A stretch of DNA of 64,000 bases from an uncultured Pseudomonadales bacterium (GTDB taxonomy: Bacteria; Pseudomonadota; Gammaproteobacteria; Pseudomonadales; Porticoccaceae). Within the stretch, counting starts at the first letter, position 1, and every line of letters begins with the position of its first letter. Where the stretch lies: assembly GCA_943788875.1 (NCBI GenBank), contig CALSSA010000004.1, positions 1 to 64,000 of the forward strand, given 5' to 3'. A model generated the notes under the pieces. The model made no database searches. It was not told the origin of the DNA and saw only the letters and a program-made list of their open reading frames with translations. Shown here in pieces: positions 26,933 through 34,591 of the stretch. The translations under genes and the position numbers were made by a program.

Positions 26933-27100
26933 TCAGTCAAATACCGAAAACACCTCACTGAGAGCGACGCAGATGCCAAGACCACACCCAATACCTGTGC
27001 TGGTCCAGGCATCTGCCCCGTAGGCGTAAAAGCCGATTGATGCACCAAATAAAGTGCCGATAGCAATGGTGAACGCACAAGCAAAACTGAATAAATTCAT
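26933..27100 (-). CDS. Small membrane protein, 55 residues
   Basis: Starts at ATG 27100 with AAGGA just upstream (a longer reading from TTG at 27115 lacks this). Two hydrophobic segments (about 4-26 and 36-53) separated by a short YAYGADAWTST turn predict a small two-helix membrane hairpin. Unknown function. Its own ribosome site and a downstream terminator on the same strand support it being real. Confidence 0.6.
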   Translation of the reverse strand: MNLFSFACAFTIAIGTLFGASIGFYAYGADAWTSTGIGCGLGICVALSEVFSVFD

Positions 27101-27345
27101 GAGTCCTTTCCTCAATATTCCGTTAAAAACTGTTCTCTGTCTGATCCTCGTAGCAATGACTCTATTTATAGGCGTTTAGGTTGAGCAGTTCTTGGGTAGC
27201 CGTCACAGTCAGAGTATTACCCAGTTCTCAAAACCACTAGCATCATGCAATACTGTGGGCCAGTTACGGTTTTCTGCCCTTCATAATTCTGTAAAAGTGC
27301 TGCCCTAAGATTGCAGCCTGTTAGATTTTATTACGAGACATAAAC

Positions 27346-28371
27346 ATGACAGTTAAAGTAGGTATTAATGGTTTTGGCCGCATTGGCCGCCTAGCGCTTC
27401 GCGAATCCTGGGGTGCCGCCGGTTTTGAAATCGTGCATATCAATGAAATTGCTGGAGATGCAAAAAGCGCCGCCCATTTATTGCGCTTTGACTCGGTGCA
27501 TGGCACCTGGGATAAAGATATCAGCGCGAGCCACAGCAACGACCAGATTATTGTTGACGGGCAGTCGATCGGCTATTCCCAATGTGCCTCTATTGCAGAG
27601 ACACCATGGCAAGCGGCCAATGTTGATCTGGTCGTCGAATGCACAGGTTCATTAAAAACCGAGCAGGCACTGGCTCCCTATTTTGCTCAGGGTATTGCCA
27701 AAATAGTGGTATCGGCGCCGATCAAGGGCCAGCCCGAGGAGACGGTCCTAAATGTGGTGATGGGGGTCAATGAACAAAAATATAAGGCGCAAAATATTGT
27801 CACTGCCGCATCCTGCACAACCAATTGTCTGGCGCCTGTTATTGATGTACTGCACAGCACCTTTGGTATCCAGCATGGTTCAATCACCACCATCCACGAT
27901 ATAACCAATACCCAGAGTATTCTCGATGAATACCACAGCGATTTGCGCCGCGCCCGCGCTAGCAGTATGTCATTGATACCCACCAGTACTGGCTCTGCAA
28001 CCGCGATTACCGAGATTTTCCCTGAGCTTAAGGGTCGCCTTAATGGCCTGGCTGTGCGCGTACCCCTGGCCAATGCGTCGCTCACAGATTGTGTATTTGA
28101 AATGGCGGAGCCTGTATCTGTAGAACAGATTAATCGGGCTCTTAAGACAGCCGCCGATGGTCGACTGCAAGGCATACTGGGGTTTGAAAACCTGCCCCTG
28201 GTGTCGGTGGACTATACCAACGACCGACGCTCAGGTATTGTCGATGGTCTGTCCACCATGGTGGTTAACGATACTCAGGTAAAAGTACTTATTTGGTACG
28301 ACAATGAGATTGGCTATGTTAACCGCATGATGGAATTAACCGCCCTTGTTGCAGGCTCCATTCAAGCCTAA
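27346..28371 (+). CDS. gapdh: ArsJ-associated glyceraldehyde-3-phosphate dehydrogenase
   Basis: 341-residue GAPDH with the NAD fold GINGFGRIGR (6-15), catalytic Cys157 in SCTTNC and His184. It belongs next to arsJ: the pair makes 1-arseno-3-phosphoglycerate from arsenate and glyceraldehyde 3-phosphate and exports it, a known arsenate-resistance route. The arsJ start lies 2 bp after its stop. It could also act in glycolysis. No ArsR gene is adjacent. Confidence 0.9.
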   Translation: MTVKVGINGFGRIGRLALRESWGAAGFEIVHINEIAGDAKSAAHLLRFDSVHGTWDKDISASHSNDQIIVDGQSIGYSQCASIAETPWQAANVDLVVECTGSLKTEQALAPYFAQGIAKIVVSAPIKGQPEETVLNVVMGVNEQKYKAQNIVTAASCTTNCLAPVIDVLHSTFGIQHGSITTIHDITNTQSILDEYHSDLRRARASSMSLIPTSTGSATAITEIFPELKGRLNGLAVRVPLANASLTDCVFEMAEPVSVEQINRALKTAADGRLQGILGFENLPLVSVDYTNDRRSGIVDGLSTMVVNDTQVKVLIWYDNEIGYVNRMMELTALVAGSIQA

Positions 28372-28373
28372 CA

Positions 28374-29567
28374 ATGCTGATGCGCTCTGCTGTGGCCCAA
28401 TATATGACGGTAACTGCAAGTTACTGGGCCTTCACCCTTACCGACGGCGCCCTGCGTATGCTGGTGCTGCTATTCTTCCATGGCCTTGGTTATACCCCAC
28501 TGGAGATAGCCAGCCTGTTTTTGCTCTACGAATTTTTCGGTATATTGACCAATCTTTATGGCGGTTGGCTGGCGTCCCGTATCGGTACCATATACTGCAT
28601 GCAGCTAGGTCTGGGGCTGCAGATACTGTCGCTGGGAATGCTGCTGGTAGATCAATCGCAACTTACGGTCATTTACGTGATGGCAGCTCAGGCGCTGTCT
28701 GGCGTGGCCAAAGACCTCAACAAAATGAGCGCCAAAAGTAGCATCAAGGGACTGATGCCCGATAGCGAGCAGGGTCGACTGTACCGCTGGGTTGCAATGC
28801 TTACGGGCTCAAAAAATGCCCTCAAGGGGCTAGGCTTTTTTCTCGGCGGCGCTCTGCTTGCCAGCCTTGGTTTTCGTGGCAGTCTGTTAGTCATGATGTT
28901 ATTGCTGCTGCCAACAATGCTTATTGGCAGCCTGATACTGCACAATCAACCTGATACTCGCAAACAGAAATTCAGCGAAACTCTATCCAAAAGCCCAGCC
29001 GTAAATTGGCTGTCACTGGCGCGGCTATTTTTATTTTGTTCCAGAGATGTCTGGTTTGTGGTGGCACTGCCAGTATTTCTGCACAGCCAGCTGCAGTGGA
29101 GCCATATCGAAGTCGGGACCTTGATGGCCAGCTGGGTTATTGCTTATGGTGCGGTGCAGGCAATGGCACCTAAGATTACCGGACAGCAGTATCAGCGATT
29201 ACCCAACCCGCAGAGATTGCAAAACTGGGCAATGCTGCTGACATTGATTCCTGCTGCTATTGCACTGGGATTATATATTGGCTTCGACCCCAGCTATGCA
29301 CTAATAGCTGGCCTGCTGCTGTTCGGTGCAGTGTTCGCCATTAACTCAAGTATGCACTCTTACCTTATCCTGGCCTACGCCCAGCGCGACGCAGTGTCAC
29401 TGGATGTGGGCTTCTACTATATGGCCAATGCCGGTGGTCGTCTGCTTGGTACATTGATGTCCGGACTGTTGTATCAGCAGTTTGGTCTGATTAGCTGCCT
29501 GCTTGCTTCTTCAATAATGATTGCTCTCAGTGCGCTTTCATGCAGCGGACTGGCTAGGTCGACCTAG
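28374..29567 (+). CDS. arsJ: Organoarsenical efflux MFS permease ArsJ
   Basis: Inner-membrane transporter of 397 residues with about 12 membrane segments. The N-terminus matches the ArsJ pattern: YWAFTLTDGALRMLVLLFF, then LGYTPLEIASLFLLYEFFG and TNLYGGWLASRIG. It exports 1-arseno-3-phosphoglycerate made by the adjacent GAPDH, after which arsenate is released outside. Coupled to gapdh with 2 bp between the genes. Confidence 0.93.
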   Translation: MLMRSAVAQYMTVTASYWAFTLTDGALRMLVLLFFHGLGYTPLEIASLFLLYEFFGILTNLYGGWLASRIGTIYCMQLGLGLQILSLGMLLVDQSQLTVIYVMAAQALSGVAKDLNKMSAKSSIKGLMPDSEQGRLYRWVAMLTGSKNALKGLGFFLGGALLASLGFRGSLLVMMLLLLPTMLIGSLILHNQPDTRKQKFSETLSKSPAVNWLSLARLFLFCSRDVWFVVALPVFLHSQLQWSHIEVGTLMASWVIAYGAVQAMAPKITGQQYQRLPNPQRLQNWAMLLTLIPAAIALGLYIGFDPSYALIAGLLLFGAVFAINSSMHSYLILAYAQRDAVSLDVGFYYMANAGGRLLGTLMSGLLYQQFGLISCLLASSIMIALSALSCSGLARST

Positions 29568-29629
29568 AGCTTTTTGGCCATGTCTGCTAGGGTATCGGGT
29601 TTTAACTAACCGGCAAGAACCAAATAGCT

Positions 29630-30016
29630 ATGAGCAATCAAACTGAGAATGAAACCGACAATGCGATGGATCCCAACGGGCTCTTTCGCGAAGAAAATTA
29701 CACTGACCAAAAGCTGGGAGCTATTCGCAAGTTGATTCCAGTAAAGGCCGACGGCTCAAATGACCCAGATCGCGAGGTAAGCTTTTTTGGTTCAGCTCAG
29801 GTCATGACACCAATGGGCGCCATTCCGCTCAACTTTGCCCTTGATGGCGCTACTATCGGTGAGGCTGCAGAAGACTTCGCTGCCAAGTCGGCAGTGGCCG
29901 TAGAAGAAGCTGCCAAAGAGCTGGAACGCATGCGCCGGGAACAGGCTTCACAAATTGTGGTGCCTGGTCAGGGCGGAGGCGGAATGGGTGGTCAGGGCGG
30001 CGGTATCATCACCTGA
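29630..30016 (+). CDS. Conserved hypothetical protein with Gly-rich tail
   Basis: 128 residues, soluble and acidic. A middle block REVSFFGSAQVMTPMGAIPL-NFALDGATIGEAAEDFAAK (about 49-88) is followed by a charged helix (EEAAKELERMRREQASQ) and a glycine-rich end with IIT. Similar proteins are common in gammaproteobacteria as uncharacterised entries; I cannot assign a function. It lies 62 bp after arsJ and converges on the NYN gene. Confidence 0.7.
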   Translation: MSNQTENETDNAMDPNGLFREENYTDQKLGAIRKLIPVKADGSNDPDREVSFFGSAQVMTPMGAIPLNFALDGATIGEAAEDFAAKSAVAVEEAAKELERMRREQASQIVVPGQGGGGMGGQGGGIIT

Positions 30017-30022
30017 TCAACG

Positions 30023-30511
30023 TTATTTCAGTAACAGCGATCCATCAATAGAACGAAACTCTGTGGCGGCATCCACTAGAGATGCCGCCGTCAGTGCAGG
30101 TACTCCATAGACCACAGTATCAACCCCGTGCTCGCGATTAATATGCTGCAATAGCAAATCAAAATCACCATCGCCGGACAACAGCACAGCACAGTCAATG
30201 GGTTCAGCCGTGCTGGCCGTCGCAGCCATCATATCGATGGTAATACCGACGTCCCAGTCACCTTTTGCCGAACCATCTGCGCGCTGAATATAGGGCTTTA
30301 GCTTTATATCAAAACCAATATTGCGCAGAATCTGTTGAAAGCCCTGCTGCTGGCTGTTATTGCGCTCAATGGCATAGGCATGGGCAATAGCAATGTCTCC
30401 CTCCGCAGTAAGCTGTCGCCACAGCTCTCGATAGTTGAAGTGGCAGCCATAGGTATCTTTTACGGTGTAGTAGATATTTTGTACATCCACAAATAGTGCC
30501 AGTCTTTTCAT
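30023..30511 (-). CDS. NYN domain protein, LabA/DUF88-like
   Basis: 162 residues forming a PIN-like NYN fold. Acidic residues at the expected metal site are Asp9 (LFVDVQNIY), Asp86/Asp92 (GDWDVGITIDMM) and Asp114/Asp116 (LLSGDGDFDLLL), so ribonuclease activity is likely by family. Its start overlaps the stop of the upstream GntR-type gene by 4 bp (ATGA), so the two are translationally coupled and probably share regulation by the palindromes at 31253-31404. Confidence 0.85.
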   Translation of the reverse strand: MKRLALFVDVQNIYYTVKDTYGCHFNYRELWRQLTAEGDIAIAHAYAIERNNSQQQGFQQILRNIGFDIKLKPYIQRADGSAKGDWDVGITIDMMAATASTAEPIDCAVLLSGDGDFDLLLQHINREHGVDTVVYGVPALTAASLVDAATEFRSIDGSLLLK

Positions 30512-31242
30512 AATTTTTCGCCCGGATGTAAAAGGTTTGCCCCTAGGAGGTAATGGCTGGCGGGATACAGTGACAGAGAGAAACTGCGCACATTCTGCTT
30601 ATGCCAGCAGCGCCTGGCCAGTTGCAGGCAGGCTGCAGCCTCATCAATAGTCAGCTCCAACTCCAGTCGCTGACTGGCGCTGGCGGATAAGGCGGTCAAC
30701 TGATGCTGAGTTGAGGTACTTGGTGCCAGCCATTGCAAATAATCATCCGGGCTAATTTTATTAAATTTCTGCTTTAATAATGCTGGTGCCAATAGGGGAT
30801 TGATATATAAATGCTGCCACTGTAGTGGCCTTCCTCTGTCCAGATGCACCACAATTAGCTGATAGACGACATCACCGGAAGCCATATGTAATAACTCAGC
30901 GACTTTGGCGCTGGCAGGTATGGATTCAAGGCTAATAATTCGATTGCTGTAGGTGCCAGCGGTCTGAGCGCTGTGCAGCTGGTTATAAATTTCTACTTGC
31001 GCGACTGGCACCTCCGGCTCGGCGACAAAACTACCTCGGCCCGGAACCCGGGATAGCAGCCCTTGGTCAGCCAGTTCCTGAAGAGCTCGGCGAGCCGTCA
31101 TGCGGCTAACATTAAAGGTTGTTGCCAGCTCAGTCTCAGAGGGGATGCATGTGCCAACGGGCCAGTCGGCAGACTCTATCTGGCCTTGGACATATTGTTT
31201 GATCAGGGCAAATTTAGGCAGTTTAAGATCTCTGTTTGCCAT
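30508..31242 (-). CDS. GntR family regulator with UTRA domain (HutC-like)
   Basis: 244 residues: an N-terminal GntR winged helix (about 8-75: PSETELATTFNVSRMTARRALQELADQGLL, then PGRGSFV) and a UTRA ligand-binding domain (about 90-240). The ATG at 31242 has AGGA upstream; a longer reading to 31281 would run through the operator DNA. Two TGTATATACA palindromes lie 11 and 29 bp before the start and a third further up, so it should repress itself and the NYN gene. The site resembles operators of HutC, but no histidine-utilisation genes are in the window. The UTRA ligand is unknown. Confidence 0.88.
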   Translation of the reverse strand: MANRDLKLPKFALIKQYVQGQIESADWPVGTCIPSETELATTFNVSRMTARRALQELADQGLLSRVPGRGSFVAEPEVPVAQVEIYNQLHSAQTAGTYSNRIISLESIPASAKVAELLHMASGDVVYQLIVVHLDRGRPLQWQHLYINPLLAPALLKQKFNKISPDDYLQWLAPSTSTQHQLTALSASASQRLELELTIDEAAACLQLARRCWHKQNVRSFSLSLYPASHYLLGANLLHPGEKL

Positions 31243-31252
31243 AGTACTATCC

Positions 31253-31262
31253 TGTATATACA
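31253..31262. promoter_or_regulatory. GntR-type operator palindrome 1
   Basis: TGTATATACA, perfect palindrome, 11 bp before the regulator's start. 18 bp from the next copy. Confidence 0.7.
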
Positions 31263-31270
31263 ACCATATC

Positions 31271-31280
31271 TGTATATACA
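31271..31280. promoter_or_regulatory. GntR-type operator palindrome 2
   Basis: Second identical TGTATATACA, in line with the first (18-bp period, just under two helical turns). Confidence 0.7.
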
Positions 31281-31394
31281 AATATGGGATATCAATGAAA
31301 GAGCAGTTTGAGGCTAAATTACACTAAATAGTTTTGAATGTCCTCAAAAATAGAATTTAAATGCAAAGATTGTTTTGAAGAGTTAGAGTACATA

Positions 31395-31404
31395 TGTATA
31401 TACA
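31395..31404. promoter_or_regulatory. GntR-type operator palindrome 3
   Basis: Third identical TGTATATACA, 124 bp from the second, between the GIY-YIG stop and the regulator's promoter. It could allow looping. Confidence 0.6.
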
Positions 31405-31411
31405 ATTGAGC

Positions 31412-31678
31412 CTAAGAATCAATTAAGGCCAATTTCTCAATGCGACTAAGCTTTTTTATTTGCGCCTCGCGAATGCTCGCGCCACTGCGGTTTTCGGCAG
31501 GCTCTACGTACACCATAGCGACAGCTTTGCGGCCACGGAAATACTTGGCACCAGCTTTGCCGGACTGATGCTCGGCAAGACGTCGCTCGGGATCTGTGGT
31601 AATACCTGTATAAATACTCTGATCACTGGCACGCACCATATAGACATACCACAACTGTGGTTTAGCAGGATCAGTCAT
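31412..31678 (-). CDS. GIY-YIG nuclease superfamily protein (UPF0213-like)
   Basis: 88 residues forming a single GIY-YIG domain: WYVYMVRASDQSIYTGIT (the two motif halves), Arg27 in DPERRLAEH and Glu in the YVEPAENRSGAS region. Related to E. coli YhbQ. Its role is uncertain, a DNA-structure nuclease by family. Start overlaps the sprT-like gene's stop by 4 bp. Confidence 0.85.
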   Translation of the reverse strand: MTDPAKPQLWYVYMVRASDQSIYTGITTDPERRLAEHQSGKAGAKYFRGRKAVAMVYVEPAENRSGASIREAQIKKLSRIEKLALIDS

Positions 31679-32214
31679 TTTTCAGGCAATACTTCGGTCA
31701 GGGGGCCATGACAGTATTGGCACAGATATTTGGCCCGGCCTTTAAGGATTTTGCGGTGACGCAATACAGTCAACTGATGGATACGACAGCCACAACTATA
31801 GGCAAAGCGCTGGTACTGCCGGATTGGAATGCCAGTTAAATCGTAATTTCCTGTGGCTTTGGGTTCAACACCAAGATCCCGCATCACCGCTTGCCATTCT
31901 GAGCCATGGGGTTTGACTCTGCGCAGACCATAGATGCAGTCGACAATATAATGAGCTACTTCATGGGTTACCGTATCACCGAGACTGTCGGCATAATATT
32001 TGGCAAATATCCAGGGATTAAAACGGATACGACGCAGGGACCGCTTCACCTGATACATACCTGCACATTTTCCGCTGAGATCAAAGTCCACCTGCAGCTC
32101 TTTAAACTCGCGCTGATAAAGTAACCCAGCCTGCTTGATGCACTGGTAGGTGGCACGCCTGACTTCTGCTTGCTGCTGCTGCGAAATCGGCTGTATATTG
32201 GCAGTAAGATCCAT
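31675..32214 (-). CDS. SprT-like zinc metallopeptidase family protein
   Basis: 179 residues. The HEVAH zinc motif (about residue 85, in DTVTHEVAHYIVD) and a C-terminal zinc-ribbon (CGCRIH and CQYCHG, about 140-172) match the SprT family. The bacterial function is not established; eukaryotic SPRTN relatives cut DNA-protein crosslinks. Divergent from the PHP gene, coupled to the GIY-YIG gene. Confidence 0.88.
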   Translation of the reverse strand: MDLTANIQPISQQQQAEVRRATYQCIKQAGLLYQREFKELQVDFDLSGKCAGMYQVKRSLRRIRFNPWIFAKYYADSLGDTVTHEVAHYIVDCIYGLRRVKPHGSEWQAVMRDLGVEPKATGNYDLTGIPIRQYQRFAYSCGCRIHQLTVLRHRKILKGRAKYLCQYCHGPLTEVLPEK

Positions 32215-32276
32215 TGTTCGATTATAAAGACTCGCCAGACTGGTACAATGCGGCTTCTCAACTTATTTCGAACTCT

Positions 32277-33098
32277 ATGAATATTGATCTGCACTGCCAT
32301 ACCAATATCTCCGATGGCACATTGTCTCCCGCTGAATTGATAGCACTGGCTGTTGAGCGCGAGATCGATATTCTTTCAATTACCGACCATGACAGTATCG
32401 CGGCCTACGACAGCGTCAGGTCTCCCAACAACAAGCTAAGAATTATTCCCGGCATCGAGTTTTCCAGCCAGTGGCGCAAGTCCGGAATCCATATCGTCGG
32501 CCTTAATCTGGATCTCAGCTGCGAGGAAATACTGCAGGGCGTCGCCCTGCAGTCTCGAGCAAGACGCGAACGGGGCGAAAAAATTGCCGAAAAATTGGCT
32601 CATCTCGGTTTTGCGGATACTCTTGAGGGAGCCAAAAGCTTCACCTCGGGCGGTGAAGTGGGGCGCCCCCACTTTGCGCAGCATCTTGTGGCCATTGGCG
32701 CCGTGAGCAATATTCAACAGGCCTTCAAACGATACCTGGGCGCGGGCAAGGTCGGCGATATCAAAGAGCAGTGGTCGGATATGGCAACAATTATTGGCTG
32801 GATTCGGGATGCCGGCGGCATTGCGGTGCTGGCTCACCCGACCAAATATAAGATGACCAGAACTAAATTGAGCTCTCTGCTAAATGACTTTGCCGCAGCC
32901 GGCGGTGAGGCCATGGAGGTGATCTCCGGGCTACAGGTGCCCTCTGTCACCAGAGATATGGCTACTCTGTGCAATAGGCATCAATTGCTCGCCTCTGTGG
33001 GCTCTGACTTCCATGCTCCCAATCAACATTGGGCCGCCCTTGGTATGGTGGCGAAATTACCAGAACAATCGATCCCAATCTGGAATCGCTGGAGTTAA
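32277..33098 (+). CDS. rnm: PHP-domain phosphoesterase, RNase AM (YciV/Rnm) type
   Basis: 273 residues. The PHP metal residues are clear: DLHCHTNISDG (4-14), TDHDS (about 42-46), GIEFSS, HPTKYK and the C-terminal GSDFHAP. E. coli YciV (Rnm) is a 5'-3' exonuclease acting on short RNAs and 3',5'-bisphosphates. The ATG at 32277 begins the conserved MNIDLHCHT. The region before it to 32214 is in frame but belongs to the divergent promoter. Confidence 0.88.
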   Translation: MNIDLHCHTNISDGTLSPAELIALAVEREIDILSITDHDSIAAYDSVRSPNNKLRIIPGIEFSSQWRKSGIHIVGLNLDLSCEEILQGVALQSRARRERGEKIAEKLAHLGFADTLEGAKSFTSGGEVGRPHFAQHLVAIGAVSNIQQAFKRYLGAGKVGDIKEQWSDMATIIGWIRDAGGIAVLAHPTKYKMTRTKLSSLLNDFAAAGGEAMEVISGLQVPSVTRDMATLCNRHQLLASVGSDFHAPNQHWAALGMVAKLPEQSIPIWNRWS

Positions 33099-33198
33099 AA
33101 CCGACTGAGGCAATTCCTAAGCCATTGATTCCTGTGTATACTTGCGCGCCTCTGCCATCGCGGCGGGTCTATTAGAATTAAACAACGAGATTATATAA

Positions 33199-33618
33199 GT
33201 GGAATTTTTTGTCTTTGTGAGCGAGCAGTTTGTGCTGATCAGCCTGCTGGTTGGCCTGATCTTTATCTTTGCCTGGACTGAGCGCAGTAAGGGCGGAAAA
33301 TCCATGTCCAGCAGCCAGCTGGTGCAGATGATGAATGCAGATGAAGCTGTGCTTGTGGATGTGCGACCCGCCAACGAGTACCAGGCCGGTCATATTCACG
33401 GTGCAATCAATATTCCACATACAAAAATAGCAAGCCGCATGAGCGAGCTAGAAAAGTGCCGCAGTAAGACCATAGTGCTAGCCGATAATATGGGCCAGCA
33501 TGCCGGAGGAGCAGGAAGAGCACTAAGCAAAGAGGGGTACAACGTCCGCCGCCTAAGCGGTGGGATGACTGAATGGCAAGGCCAAAGCTTGCCGGTGGTA
33601 CAGGGTGACAAAGGCTAA
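33199..33618 (+). CDS. Membrane-anchored rhodanese-like protein (YibN-like)
   Basis: 139 residues with an N-terminal membrane segment (about 9-27) and a rhodanese domain (about 40-130) of the YibN type, usually upstream of grxC and secB as here. The catalytic loop position reads LADNMGQHAGG with no cysteine; the only cysteine is in the ELEKCRSK helix. Sulphur transfer is therefore unlikely. Starts with GTG. Confidence 0.85.
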   Translation: MEFFVFVSEQFVLISLLVGLIFIFAWTERSKGGKSMSSSQLVQMMNADEAVLVDVRPANEYQAGHIHGAINIPHTKIASRMSELEKCRSKTIVLADNMGQHAGGAGRALSKEGYNVRRLSGGMTEWQGQSLPVVQGDKG

Positions 33619-33659
33619 AAAGCAACACTTGGCTCCAACCCTTAACTTAAGGAAATACC

Positions 33660-33944
33660 ATGTCTCAGGTTGTACTATACGGAACGCGGTTCTGCCCGTT
33701 CTGCACAGCGGCTCGTCGCTTATTGACAGCTAAAGGTATCAATTATCAAGATATAGCACTGGATAACGATCCGGCGTTACGCGCCTCGGTAATGGATAAA
33801 AGCTCAAGAAATACTGTCCCGCAGATTTGGGTCGGTGATGTACATGTGGGCGGCTATACAGACCTGCGACAGCTTGAGGTCGATGGGCATCTCGACAAGC
33901 TGATAAGTACAGGGGTTGAATTGCCAAATGGCGGCTCCATATAG
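33660..33944 (+). CDS. grxC: Glutaredoxin 3
   Basis: 94-residue thiol-disulphide oxidoreductase with the dithiol active site CPFC (Cys12, Cys15; CPYC in many relatives), the cis-proline TVPQIWV and the glutathione-binding GGYTDL segment. Reduces protein disulphides with glutathione in the cytoplasm. It lies between the rhodanese gene and secB, the usual gammaproteobacterial order. Confidence 0.95.
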   Translation: MSQVVLYGTRFCPFCTAARRLLTAKGINYQDIALDNDPALRASVMDKSSRNTVPQIWVGDVHVGGYTDLRQLEVDGHLDKLISTGVELPNGGSI

Positions 33945-33981
33945 ATTATTAGCAAACAACAACATTAAATAGGCTTCAATC

Positions 33982-34494
33982 ATGACAGAAGAAACAGCAG
34001 CTGCCGCAGAGGCGCCAGCACAGACTGAACAAAAATTTGCAGTACAGAGGGTATATCTTAAGGACCTGTCCTTTGAGACTCCTCAGGGTGCCGCAGCGTT
34101 TAACAAACAATGGCAGCCCAAGGTCAATCAGGACCTAAGCACTAAATCAGCCAAGATCGACGAGAACCTTTATGAGGTCTCTCTGAGAATGACCATTACC
34201 GTCACCGACGGGGAAGACACCATCTATCTGATCGAAGTTGATCAGGCCGGCTTATTCAATATCGCCGGACTGGAAGACCAACATGTTACTCAGGTATTAA
34301 ATACCACCTGCGCCAGCATGCTGTTCCCCTATGCTCGGGAAGTAATCGACAATGTGCTGACCAAAGGCTCATTCCCTCCACTGATGATTCCACCGATTAA
34401 CTTTGACGCACTGTTTGCCAATGCGGTGCAGCAAGCTTCTGCCAAAGATCAGCAAGAGGATTCCTCGGACTCGGACGCGGATACCAAACACTAA
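33982..34494 (+). CDS. secB: Protein-export chaperone SecB
   Basis: 170-residue cytoplasmic chaperone that holds pre-proteins unfolded for SecA. Typical segments are FAVQRVYLKDLSFETPQ, the AGLFNIAG strand, and PFAREVI-like PYAREVIDN followed by FPPLMIPPINFDALF. An Ala-rich head and an acidic tail lie outside the core. Followed by a terminator shared with convergent ntrC. Confidence 0.96.
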   Translation: MTEETAAAAEAPAQTEQKFAVQRVYLKDLSFETPQGAAAFNKQWQPKVNQDLSTKSAKIDENLYEVSLRMTITVTDGEDTIYLIEVDQAGLFNIAGLEDQHVTQVLNTTCASMLFPYAREVIDNVLTKGSFPPLMIPPINFDALFANAVQQASAKDQQEDSSDSDADTKH

Positions 34495-34515
34495 GATTGG
34501 TTGTCTCGGCAGTAC

Positions 34516-34545
34516 AAAAAACCCGCTTTAGTAGCGGGTTTTTTT
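34516..34545. terminator. Bidirectional terminator between secB and ntrC
   Basis: AACCCGCT/AGCGGGTT 8-bp stem, loop TTAGT, T-run on both strands (seven Ts on plus, six on minus). Confidence 0.9.
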
Positions 34546-34591
34546 ATAGCCTGATTTTATAGGCTAGGGGCCGACTGCATGCCATTAAGGC

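Noticed and set aside
27193-27223. TGGGTA/TACCCA inverted repeat upstream of gapdh-arsJ and a lone CCGTCAC
   Set aside because: No second PhoB half-site in phase and only 6 bp of pairing; too weak to call an operator.
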